64,000 nucleotides of DNA from Ampelomyces quisqualis. Its lineage: Eukaryota > Ascomycota > Dothideomycetes > Pleosporales > Phaeosphaeriaceae. Positions 10,651 to 22,099 of the stretch are shown here, piece after piece. Every line of letters begins with the position of its first letter. Within the stretch, counting starts at the first letter, position 1. Below the pieces are notes generated by a model. The model was not told where the DNA came from. It made no database searches and saw nothing but the letters and a program-made list of their open reading frames with translations. The position numbers and the translations under genes were made by a program. The DNA lies in NCBI GenBank assembly GCA_018398575.1, contig JAGTXZ010000024.1, positions 310,001 through 374,000 on the forward strand, given 5' to 3'.

Positions 10651-10658
10651 GAGTTTAC
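10651..10658. repeat. Target-site duplication of hAT-A, left copy
   Basis: GAGTTTAC, identical to 47500-47507. Eight base pairs is the standard duplication length of hAT transposons. Confidence 0.8.
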
Positions 10659-10973
10659 CAGACTGCGCAACAAACAAATCAAACAAATATAGCCACCTAT
10701 ATTTGTTTGTTTAATTAGTGTTTTAGAGCTTATATATTTGTTTAATTAACAAATATTTAGTAAAAAGTTTTAGCGTTTGTATATATAAGTCTTAGCGCTC
10801 TAATTTTAGTGTTTTAATTAGCTAGCAGCTGCTAGACGCCTTACGCGTTACTTTAATTATTCTCTACCTAGTTTTGTATATTATATTTGCAGGCAAGGTT
10901 ATTATTACTAATAACGCTGTTGCTGCTGTTATTACTACAGTGCTTAGTAGTAGTATAGGTATATCTTGCTTAG

Positions 10974-11226
10974 TGTAACAGGCTGCTGCCTAGAGAATCT
11001 CTTAGTTACGTAAAAACCTTAGGTTCTAGAACAGAGGGGCCTAGCACCTTCTGCACTAGAACGCCTTAAAAGGTCTAGAGCCTAGAACTAAATTCTGCTT
11101 TAGACTAGAACCTAAACACTGCTCTAGACTAGAACTGTTAGAGTCTAGATAGCTACTATAAAACCCTTAGAACTTAGTATTAGCTATAAGTATTAAATTT
11201 ACAACCTTTATACTTTAGCAGCTACC
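10974..11226 (+). repeat. Gypsy-1 left LTR (253 bp)
   Basis: Direct repeat of 31442-31694, starting TGTAACAGGC. Differences between the copies are nearly all transitions, as expected from RIP. Confidence 0.8.
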
Positions 11227-13107
11227 TTTAGAAATAGCCCCTTTACAATTAAATTTAATTACTTAACTAGGCTAAAAGGCTCTTAGTAACCTCTATAATA
11301 AAACAAGTAGCTATTCTAATAACAGTTTAGAAAATAATAGCAAAAGCTATCTAGATAAGGCGTGCAGGCGTCTCTAAGTTAGTAATTAAAACAGAGTTTA
11401 ATTAAATAATTAACTACGCGTATCTAGACCTAGAGGAATAGTAGATTAAAAAATAATTATTATTAAACAGACTAGAAAGCGCGTTAGTATAGCAGGAACT
11501 AAGCAACGTAAAGCTATTTTAAACAGATAAAAGAAAAGCTCTAGCAGAACCTAGGCCTAACCTAGTAGAGCTTATAAGATTACTATAAGAATAGGTTGCA
11601 AGACTTATAACTTAGTCTTCTCTCTTTGCCTCTTTTAGCTGCCTAAGAACTCTTATTAAAAACCTACTTATCTAAAAAACTTACAAAGTCCTAGACCTAA
11701 AAGCTTTTAGTAGAAACTAGAGAAAGTATTATATATTCTAGACCTAGATAAAGTACAAATTAAAGCATAATAGTGTAAGTTTAAGGTCTTAGGCAAGATA
11801 TATCTTTAACTGCCTTAAGAAAACAGCTGCAAATATAGCCTTATTTTAGATAACTTAAAACCTATTAGAGCCTACCCTTAAACTATAGAAGTTCTTTAAT
11901 AACTAATTTAGAGATAAACTACACGCAAAAAGAGCTTAAAGAAAGCTCTAAACAATCTAACAAAACAAAACTTCTTTATAGAACTTTAACGCTAAATTTA
12001 TAAGGCTAGCTTATAATATAAGCAAAGAAGATAATAAAGCAAATCTAAAAACAAAATACCTATATACTATATAGTAGGATCTGTAGGACTAGGTAATCTT
12101 AGTAGATACCTAAGTAGAGTAGAGCATCTATAACTTAATAGACTAGGTAGTAATTATTAAAGAAAATTTATTCTAGGCTAAACTTAGTAGTAACTACTTA
12201 AAGAGGAAAAGCTACGCTAAGAAACCTATAAACTAGAAGCCTACAAAAGGTTACTTAGGAAGGCCTAACAAGACCTTTTATAACAAAAAAAAGGTAAAGT
12301 AAGCTACAAAAGAGAAGAGGTCTTATAAGAGGCAGAACAATTTATACCTACGCTATAGTAAGTCTAAATATTACACTAGTAAGTGTAACTTATCTTTACC
12401 TATAAAGCTAGTTAAGATTACTTTAGCTAAACTACTAGACAATAAAGTAAAAAGTACTTCTAAAAGTACAAGCTTAGAAAATAAGTAACTTCTATCTAAT
12501 AGCGCAGACAAGAGTGCAATAATTTAACACTAAAGAAAGAAAAAGAATTTTAACAATTCTGAATAAAATAGCTAGATAGAGAACCTATTACTATACACAT
12601 AACTATTAATAAATTAGTAATTATATCTATATTAATTAACATAGGTTGCCTTACTTATACTATTGCTTTAGTAAAATTTGTCTAAAAAAACAAGTTAAAG
12701 CATATAAAAGTAACTCTAAGAGAGATTATAAGTATTGTAGGCGCCTAGACTTAGATAAGCGTAGTAGTTAAGATAAGAGTTAACATAAACAGGTACAAAG
12801 AAACAATTTAGGCCTATAAGTTAAAGAAGGATAATAAATATAACTTAATACTAGGCTGCCTATAGATAGATTAGCATAATGTTACTGTAGCTCTAGTAAA
12901 AAAGTTAGTGTATATCTACTCTACAAAGACTAAGGTAAAAAGCTAAAAAGAAAGAAAACCTTTTCTCTTTTAAAATATTACAGTAGTAGTATACTCTGCT
13001 TAGATTAATAGAGTATAAAAAGACAAGTCTATCTACCTATACACAGCATCTCTAGTAAATATCTAGAAAGCTCTAAAAACAAAAGTTGCTGTAGATTCTA
13101 AAGAAGT

Positions 13108-13407
13108 TGTAACAAGCACATACAAATACATGTTACATCTAATACCTTATAAAGGCTTAATAACAGATTATGTAGAGGGCTAGTAGATTAGGACTAATAG
13201 CGCTCTAACAGCGCTCTAACTTAGCTTCTACGCCTACTATAAATATAAGCCTATAGCATTAGATAAAGAATAAGTTTCTCTTGTTCTTCTGTACAAGACC
13301 TATAGGTGTATAGCTAATCTAGAATCTTTAATACAACACGCACTCCTATATGCCTCTAATACGTACCCAATTTAATCTTAATAGCTGTACCTACCTGCGT
13401 TGTTACA
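13108..13407 (+). repeat. Gypsy-2 left LTR (300 bp)
   Basis: Direct repeat of 19922-20221 with TG...CA ends. It contains a tandem GCGCTCTAAC motif near 13200. Differences from the right LTR are nearly all transitions. Confidence 0.9.
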
Positions 13408-13499
13408 TTACAAGAGAAACTTTAGCCTACTAGTAATAGCATTTAGATAATATTACTATTTACTTTTAAAAAGATTGTATTAAAACGTCTAGAACCCTA

Positions 13500-16400
13500 T
13501 TTAAATTAGATCTGTTTGTAACCTTAAATCTATTAAACATAGTTAAGATCCCTTAGATCTTTTAACAGCTAAAGCCTTTAGGTTTAGAACTTCTTATTAA
13601 TAACAGTTAGGATTACTTTAGTAAAAGTTGCGTTTAGCGCTAGAATAGAAACTTAGAGACTATTAATAACCTAGGAGTATTAGAGGCAACGCTAATAACT
13701 TCCCTAAAAGCTGCACTAGCAACAACACCTAGAAGATTCTAAAGAGACTCTGTATCAACTGTTACAACCTAGCAACAGAGTGCTAAAGCAAAAAAGTTAG
13801 ACACTAAGAAATCTAAGAATACTTCTTAGCCTAGAGCTGCACTAAATCTAACTCTTGCGCAAATAGAAGTTAATTAATTACAATAAGAACTAAAACAGGT
13901 GTTAGCAGAAATTAATTCTTTTAAGAAAAGACTAACTCTTTTAGTAGGACTAGACAAGCCTCTACCTACTACTAAAACCCTTTAGAATAATTCTGCACCC
14001 TGCTATTTATCTAACAGCTCTACATTAGAACACTTATATTGCTATAGAAGTTTGCACTAAACCTAACAATTAGAGAAGACGCTTAATATTAACAATCTTA
14101 GTAATAAGAAAGATCCTACCTTCTGTTAATAGCAGGCCTTTATCTAAGATTAACTTAAAATTAACTTAGATTACTATTAGACCAAAAGGCAACGCATAGC
14201 CCTAGTATAGAGCTATACTATAGAATTAGCTAAGGGCTATCTTAAGCCTTAATATTTATTAGATACTAATTAAGAGCAATTTTAGAACGCTAAGCAAATA
14301 ATTAAGCTACTTAAGTCCTATTTTATTATAGGCAACAAGGTAGCTAAGAGCTGTGTAGCCTTTAATTAATTGCAGATAAACAAGAAGAAAACGTTCCTTC
14401 TATTTAAAGCTAGATTTCTAAGTTCTGTAGTTAAGGGACAAGTACTCTCTTTAGAGTAGTTTTACTATTTGTAGACAAAAATTACTCTAGGACTACAAAT
14501 CTCTAACTTAGGATTTAGGCACTAATAAAAGAACTTATTTAATCAGATAGTAGAACACCTTACTGCCTATAATATAGAGTAGAAGAACAATTCTAACCTA
14601 AGCATATTACTAGTTACTACTAAATTGCTAATTAGGCAGGCTCTATAAGCTAACTTAGAGCTAAATTAGACAACTACTTCTAGCGCTCTAACACACCCTG
14701 CGCTAGCCTATTAATTAACAACAGTATATCTTTCTACTAAGACCTCTAAACCTAATTAATAGAAGACTCCTAGTAGTTGTTACAATTGCAGTAAGCTAGA
14801 ACACTACTCTAGTAATTGCATAAAGCCTTGTGTACGCTAGATTAAAACTGTAGAAGTAGATAAGCTTAAAGATGTACAAGAGTAACCTAACTAGGAGGTA
14901 TATTATATAGGAAACAAAAGCGCCTAGAAAGACTTACTTCTTTAGGCCTAAACTGTTACAATCTATTCTACCTTAACCTTTCTTATTTGTTTTGCAGTCT
15001 CTATTTTCTTATACCTACGCTTTTCTATAACTAGGGTATTAGTTTACGCCTTAATACTCTTGTTAACACTAGTGCTTAAGGTTTCTTATTTTTAAATTTA
15101 CAAATTGCTTTATCTGTTTCTAAAACTTTATATCAACCTATCTAGAAGCTCTTCTTTTAGGTTTAGGTGCGTAGCTTTAAAGATTAGATTACTTCTGCAG
15201 TTACTTAATATATTTAACTACACTTAAATATTAATAGCTAAAAGGTTTTAAACTATCTATTCCTTATTCTTAATCTTAGGTCTTAGAATTGTATACTTAG
15301 CCTCTAATAGTTAAGGCAATTTAAGATTTAATTAGACACAGATAGGTTACAGTTTATTTAGCTATCTAAGTACTCCTATTCCTATAATCCTTTACCTTCT
15401 ATTTCTACTATTCTATATTAAGCTATAGTGCTAGCTACTGCCTATCTTAATATGCAACAACGCAACGCTCTATAGGAGAAAGAAGACTATTGTATCTAAA
15501 ACAGTCCTTACTGTTATTTTCTTTCTTCTATTTATTATCTTAAGGGATGCTTAAAGCTCCTATTAGCCCAAAAATTCTTAGAGATTCCTTGTACTCTAAC
15601 TAAGCAACTCTGCTTAGAGTTTAAACCTCTTCTAACTACCTGCATTGCTCTTATTTCTGCTAATGCATTCTACTTTATTATAAAGAAGCCCTAAAATAAG
15701 TTCTTTACAACTAGCCTATATAAGATTAATAGGATCCTTGCCTCTAAGAACAACGCAGCCAATTAATGCTAATTAGATAAGTAATTACCTGCCTGTTACT
15801 TCTAGTATTAGAATGTATTTAGCAAGTTAGCAGCTAATTAATTACCTTCTTATTATCTGTACAATTATAAGATTGTCCTTAAAGAACTATTACTAAATGC
15901 GTTTGGTCTCCTGTATAAGTAAAATTAGAAGAAGCTTAAAGCTACTAAGGCCTACGTTTAGGAACACCTTTAGAAGAGTTTTATTAAGGCTAGCTAAAGT
16001 CCTTTTGCTTTACCTATCCTTTGTGTACGCAAACTAAATAGAGATATACGCATCTATGTAGACTACTAGAAGATTAACGCCCTTACGCGCAAGGACGTTT
16101 ATCTAATCCCTTGCATTAATAAGCTACTATTCTGTCTCTCTAAAGCTAAGATCTTTACTAAGTTTAATATTAGAGCTGCCTTTAACAAAATTTGTATAGA
16201 TCTTAACTCTAAAGAGTATACTACTTTCTAGACCTATTATAGTACCTATAAGTGTAAGGTGCTTCCTTTTGGCTTATGCAATAGACTAGCTACGTATTAG
16301 CGCTATATAAATAATGTACTTATTAATTATCTTAATAATTTCTGTATTACGTATCTTAATAATATTCTAATCTACTCTAAGAATATAAACTTACATTAGA

Positions 16401-18790
16401 AACACGTTTAAAAGGTCCTAGAGCGCCTACATACTGCAGGACTCTAAGTAGACATTTAGAAGAGTAAATTCTATGTAACCTGTATAAAGTATCTAGGTTA
16501 CGTTTTAACAAACTAGGGCACTAAAGTTAACCCTAACAAGGTAGAAGCACTCTAAAACTAGGCTAAACCTACTATAATTACTAGCGTTAAGTTATTTCTT
16601 AGTTTTGCTAGTTTCTACTAACAATTTATTAAGAATTTCTCTTGTGTAGCCAAACTAATTATAAAGCTTTAGAGTCCTGCTACGCCTTTTAAATAGACTA
16701 TTAATTGCTAACAGGCTTTTAATTAAATTAAAGCCTTACTCCTAGCTATTCTTATACTATCTTATTTCTATTCTAAGTATAACATAAAGTTAGAAACTAA
16801 CGCGTTAGATAGACTAATAGCAAGAGTACTCTTTTAGAAGTACTCTAACAACAAGTAGTATCCTGTAGCCTTCTATAGTTACGCCCTATCTAGGGCTAAA
16901 CTTAATTAAGAAATATATAACAAAGAACTGTTTGCTATCTTAAAAGCCTTTAAGAAGTAGAGAGCTAAGCTTACTTCTATACAGAGCTAAATCTAGGTAT
17001 ATTTAGACTACTACTCCTTAGAATACTTTATAACTACTAAGGTTCTTAATGCACGTTAAGCACAATAGGCAGAGATTATTACTCTTTTTAATTTTTGCAT
17101 TAAGTATACGCCTAGCAAGCTTAACAAGCAAGCTAATATCCTAAGCTAAAGAGAACAGAACGTTAGTAAGGTTAAGGCTGCCTAACAAGACAATAGATTC
17201 TGTGTACTTCTAGGACTTAAACGCCTAAACCCTCTAGTTAACTCTAAACTAGCTTAAAACTACGTCTGTAACTAGCTAGAGATTAATGTTTTAGCTATTT
17301 TAGTCTAATCTATTAGTGCTCTCCTAAATCTTAACTTTCTAGAACTAATTAAAGCTCTACTAGTAGAGAATTGCTGCTTCTTTAAGGAAGAACGCCTTAC
17401 GCTGCTACAGCTATATTATGTCTAAGAAGGACTACTACTTTATTACTTACACCTTTATGTACCTAGAGATTCCTTCTTATACACCTAACTAATTAGAGAG
17501 GCTTATAATTAGGTATCTACTACTTACCTAAGCGCTATAAAAACGTATTAGCTTTTAGCTTAGTAATATTATTAGAAAGGCATAAAAGCTATATATAAAC
17601 GCTATGTACAAAACTGTGTTTCCTGTTAAAGATCTTATCTAAGACAGCTCTAATCCTAAGGTTTCCTCTATCTATTACTAATTCCTAATAGGCTTATACA
17701 GCATTTGTGTATAGATTTTAAGACATTCCTAACTAATTAGTATAGCTATAATTAAATTATAGTTATTATTAATTGCTTATTAAAGCAAGCTATCTCTATC
17801 CTATATTACAAGACTATTAACGCCTAAGAAATAGCTTACTTGTTTATCTAATAGGTATACTAATTTAGCTACACGCCTAAAAGTATAGTGTCTAACTACA
17901 GCCTCTAGTTTATGTTCTAATTTTAGTCTAAGTTCTGCAAGATCTTAGGCGTGCAAATTAAGCTTTCTATAGCCTACTATAAACAAACTAATAGACAAAT
18001 AAAGATTATAAATAAATATATTAATTAACAATTAAGGCTCTTTATATCCTATTACTAGGACAACTAGAGTAACCTCTTGCTAATTATTAATTAAGCCTAA
18101 GCTATGCTGCTGCACTCTACAATTAGTATCGTGCTATACTAGCTCCTTTTTAGATCTAAACTGCGCTAAAGCTAGAATTAGTTATTATCTACATTAAAGC
18201 CTAAGGATACTAATGTTAAGAACGCCTTAAGCTTAGCTACCTACATGCACAAAGCCTAGCGTACAGCCAAAGATAATATAAAGAAGGCTTAACAACGCAT
18301 AACTGCTAAAGTTAACAAATATTAATAACCTATTAATTAGGAAATAAGTAATAAGATATATCTGTTAACCTAAAACCTATTTATTACCTACCTAAGTTGC
18401 AAACTTGCTAAATTGTAGAAAGAACCCTTTAAAGTTTTAGAATAAGTTAGGCATTTATTCTAACTAAAACTGCTAAAAGGCTCTAAGATCTACAACGTGT
18501 TTGCTCCAGACGTCCTCTGCAAGAACCCTAACAACTCCCTGCCTAGTTAGCTAAGCCTAAACCTATCTAGCATCTTAATTTAAGGCGTTAAAAAATAAAA
18601 AGTTAAAGAGATCTTAGCTAGCAAGTTGTACTGCTCTATCTTAAAGTATTGCGTAAAATAAGTAGGTTATAATTCTAACTCTACCTAGTACAATATATTA
18701 AACTTTATAAGCGCTCTATATATGTTACAAGCGTTCTATAAACGCTATTTAAAACAGCTAGAACCTCTACAAGCGTTAGCTAAGTAGATT
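13500..18790 (+). pseudogene. Gypsy-2 gag-pol (RIP-inactivated)
   Basis: Legible segments in order: a gag-like region ending in a zinc knuckle (CYNCSKLEHYSSNCIK near 14775); reverse transcriptase near 16080-16520 (AKIFTKFNIRAAFNKICID, VLPFGLCNRLATY, YLNNILIYS); RNase H; integrase from about 17600, including a LCIDFKTFPN stretch and a VSDRGPQF-like stretch in decayed form; and a chromodomain-like end near 18490-18760 (NVFAPDVL, then an ILASKLYCSILKYCVK*VGY stretch). The order is that of Ty3/Gypsy chromoviruses. Asp in the YLDDIL box is changed to Asn and many Gln/Trp codons are stops, so it is not functional. Confidence 0.85.
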
Positions 18791-18892
18791 ACAGCATAAG
18801 AAAAAGAAGTTAAAGATCTTACAGTATTGCAAGACAATTATATTAGAGAAATTAAACTTAATATTGCAACTACTACACTAGTAAGTAACACC

Positions 18893-19599
18893 TATTAATA
18901 ATAGGAGTCTTACTCTTCTATTAGATCTAATAGCAAACTGTTACTGCTAGTAGTAAGACGTTCTTAACTATCTAAATCCTTAAGTGCAGATACTAACGCA
19001 CTACCTAGTTGTCTTCTGTTCTAGCTCTACTTACTGCAAGTACTAGCCTCTTGCGCTACCTTTTGCGCCTCCTTCTGCTTTACTAACTAATTAGCCCTTA
19101 ATACTATTATAACATCTACTAGCTAAGCAACTATACTAGTTAACCTAGCTGTACTCTTTTAGAGCAACCTAACCTCTTTAGCTATTACTCTAACCTCTCT
19201 AGCTAGCTCCTTCCTCTAGTAATAAGCGCTAACTAACAAGTTAGCGTTGTTTAAGTTAGCTACCTATACAGTGCTTACTTGCACTACAGCAGCTAACTAA
19301 AACGCTACCTTCTTAATAGTAACCTCTTGCTCTAACACAACTTTGTTAGACTTGTCTCTACCTAGGGTAGTAAACCTACAGTTAAGAGCCTTAAAGAAGC
19401 TATTATACTCTTAGCCTATATATAGAGAAACTAAGTAACACTTCTTATTTAAGAGTGTATAATAAGCACACTTCTTAGATATATTTAAATAGAATCTAAA
19501 CTTAATATTAAACTAGCTGCAGGCAAAAGCCCTTGCAGCCTGTAGGCAAACAACCTAATAGGCTAAGAGATAAGCTCTAAGAAGGATAGGAATAGGCAT
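18893..19599 (-). pseudogene. Opposite-strand accessory ORF of Gypsy-2, zinc-binding and coiled-coil type
   Basis: Reading the minus strand from an ATG at 19599 gives about 235 codons in one frame, broken by roughly a dozen stops, most of them at plausible ancestral Gln or Trp codons. Near the N-terminus is a Cys-rich stretch: VVCLQAARAFACS, then SKKCAYYTLLNKKCYLV. It is followed by a helix-prone region with many Val, Ala, Glu and Lys (LAREVRVIAKEVRLL) and a Lys/Gln segment (KQKEAQKVAQEAS). It lies between the end of pol and the right LTR and converges on pol. A frame with the same kind of Cys motif has the same relative position in Gypsy-3. Function unknown. Confidence 0.6.
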
Positions 19600-19921
19600 T
19601 GTGTGTATCTATAAAATAGTTAGCTAGCAATTAAATTAGACGGGCAGTTAGATAGCTGTAAGTATACAAACGTGTAGAAGAGAGTATAAAGAAAGTAATA
19701 TACTAAGGGCTAGCCTTATATATATGCTTAAAAAACTCTAAGTAAATTTAAGATAACAAACGCGCTGCTGCGCTAAGCAAAACAATAACAAACAGCTATA
19801 ACGCATTATTAGAAATTTAAAGTTAAGGTAAATAAGACTTTTTAAAATTTTAGAAGGTATCTAAAACAATACTAATACAGACCTAATTGATAGGAACTAT
19901 TGATTTTAAGAAGAGGAGTAA

Positions 19922-20221
19922 TGTAACAAGCATATACAAACACATATTACATCTAATACCTTATAAAGGCTTAATAACAAATTATATAAAAGGCTAGTAG
20001 ATTAGGACTAATAGCGCTCTAATAGCGCTCTAACTTAGCTCCTACGCCTACTATAAATATAAGCCTATAGCATTAGATAGAAGACAAGTTTCTCTTGTCC
20101 TTCTATATAAGACCTATAGGTGTATAGCTAATCTAGAATCTCTAATACAATACGCACTTCTATATGCCTCTGATACGTACCCAATTTAATCCTAATAGCT
20201 GTACCTACCTGCGTTGTTACA
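19922..20221 (+). repeat. Gypsy-2 right LTR (300 bp)
   Basis: Direct repeat of 13108-13407, followed by TSD GAAGT at 20222-20226. Confidence 0.9.
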
Positions 20222-21640
20222 GAAGTACTCTTAGAATACTTAAAGGACAAGTACAAAGTCTTTCTATAGGTAGAAGCTAACCTCTTACTTTTACAAAGAG
20301 GACCTTCTATTAACTACTTAATAGAACTAATAAAAAAAGATAAGAAACTAGTAAAAGTTTTCTAAAGACTACTCTACAGCATATCTTAAGAAAAACTTCT
20401 AGTACTATGCAAGAATCTTATGTTATACTTAAATAGAAGTTTTATCTAAGTAAGTTATTCTAGCGCTTTAGCGCTTGTTCTATTTGCAAAGAAACTAGGT
20501 AAAGGCCTCTAGTTTTACGTAGACTATTGTGCCCTAAATACTATTACAAAGAAAGACTAGTACCCTCTACTTCTTATACATAAAATACTAGCCTAGATCT
20601 TAGAGGCTAAGTAGTTTACAAAAGTTAATGTTATTTAAGCGTTCTACAAAATTAGGATAGCAGAAAGTAATAAGTAAAAAACAGCCTTTTAGACGCGTTT
20701 TAGCCTATATAAGTAGCTAGTAACACCTTTTAGACTTATAAACGCTCTAAGTACCTTTTAGTGCTATATTAACTAGACTTTTTAAAAACACCTTAATAAC
20801 TTCTACTCTACTTATATTAACAATGTACTTATTTACACTAGCAGTTCTAAATTAGACTATAAAAAGAAAGTAAAACAGATAGTACAAAAGCTTAGTACTG
20901 TAGGACTACATCTTAATATAAGAAAGAGTAAGTTTAGAGTAAAGAAGACAAAATACTTTAGGTTTATTGTTAAAGCTAAGAAAGAAATAAGCATAGACTC
21001 TAAAAAGGTTAAAGCTATTAAGTCTTAGAAGCTACTAAAAACTGTAAAGAAGGTACGTAGCTTTATTAGATTTGCTAACTTCTACTATTAGTTTATTAAA
21101 AACTTCTTAGAACTAGCTGCACCTCTTATATAACTTACTAAAAAGAACGTAAACTTTAAATAAGAGACAGAGCAGCAATCTGTATTCTAGAAGCTTAAAA
21201 AGGCTTTTATTACAGAACTATTATTAGTAAACTTTAATATAGACCTTAAGACTATAGTTAAATATAACGCTTTAGGATAGTTAATAGGTAGAGTACTATC
21301 CTAGTATAAAAGAGACAGACTGCTTTAAGTAGTAGCCTACTACTCCTTTAAGAACAACGTAGCTAAGGTTAACTACACTATATATAATAAGAAGCTGTTA
21401 GTAGTAATTAAGTGCCTTAAGCAATAGAAAACTAAGCTTTAACGTGTAGAACACTTTACTATATTAACTAATTATAAGAACTTAGAGTACTTTGCAACAA
21501 CGCGCCTGTTAACAAAGTAGCATGTACAATAAGTAGAGTTCTTTAGCCTCTTTAATATAACCTTCTAATATTACCCTAGTAGTATAAACAGTAAGGCTAA
21601 TGCCTTGTTAAAAAAGAAATAAGACCTTCTACAAAGTAGA
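20222..21640 (+). pseudogene. Gypsy-1 reverse transcriptase and RNase H (RIP-inactivated)
   Basis: Starting directly after Gypsy-2 and its TSD, the frame reads EVLLEYLKDKYKVFL, then FYVDYCALNTITKKD, FTKVNVI*AFYKIRIAE, TPFRLINALSTF and YINNVLIYT (the YxDD box with Asp changed to Asn), then VRSFIRFANFYY*FIKNF. RNase H-type sequence around NALG and VAYYSFKNN closes the segment near 21640. These are the ordered motifs of a Ty3/Gypsy pol of the FCVDYRALN / WFTKVDVIQAFHKIRI type. Stops replace Gln and Trp. The changed active site and the many stops mean it is dead. The missing upstream part lies left of 13108, so Gypsy-2 landed inside pol. Confidence 0.85.
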
Positions 21641-22099
21641 GCTAATAAACAATTATAATTATAAATATTCTAACTTTTAGTCTTTGCCTGCAAACCTAAC
21701 AGAGCAACTAAGAAAAAGAGTACCTAATTTCTTAGCGTCTAGAACCTATAAGGAGCGCAAAGTAATAGGCACTCTAAGTAACACTAGTAGGTAAAGAACT
21801 CTAAGAACATACTTGCAGACAAAGATAATAGTAGAGTAGACGCTCTTAGAGAAAAGACAAGACGTCTTCTAGGTTAAAAGAAATAAGAGCAGCTCTCTAG
21901 TCTATTAAGAAAAGATCTAGCTTAACATAACAATATTAAGTAGATATAAGACCTAGTAACAAAGCCTATATAAAGGCACAAAAAGCTATCTAACTAGAAT
22001 AAAAGAAATTTTCTTCTAAACTTAGCTTTAAAGTATCTCTTGCAAAGTGTACGTTAGACAACTGCAATTAGCTACTCTATTAAGAGTAGAAATAGGTAC

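Larger units (their letters stand above)
13108..20221 (+). mobile_element. Gypsy-2: 7.1-kb Ty3/Gypsy chromovirus-type retrotransposon
   Basis: Two 300-bp LTRs (13108-13407 and 19922-20221) begin TGTAACAAGCA and end TGCGTTGTTACA, giving canonical TG...CA ends. The 5-bp TSD GAAGT lies at 13103-13107 and 20222-20226. A purine-rich tract (AAGAAGAGGAGTAA) precedes the right LTR. Gag-like sequence, including a CCHC-type zinc knuckle near 14775-14820, comes before pol; pol ends with a chromodomain-like segment. A further frame on the opposite strand lies between pol and the right LTR. The element sits inside the pol gene of Gypsy-1 and is therefore younger than it. Confidence 0.9.

Noticed and set aside
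10520..10714. Gene supposedly interrupted by hAT-A
   Set aside because: Across the reconstructed empty site the frame would stop after 55 codons with no recognisable product.
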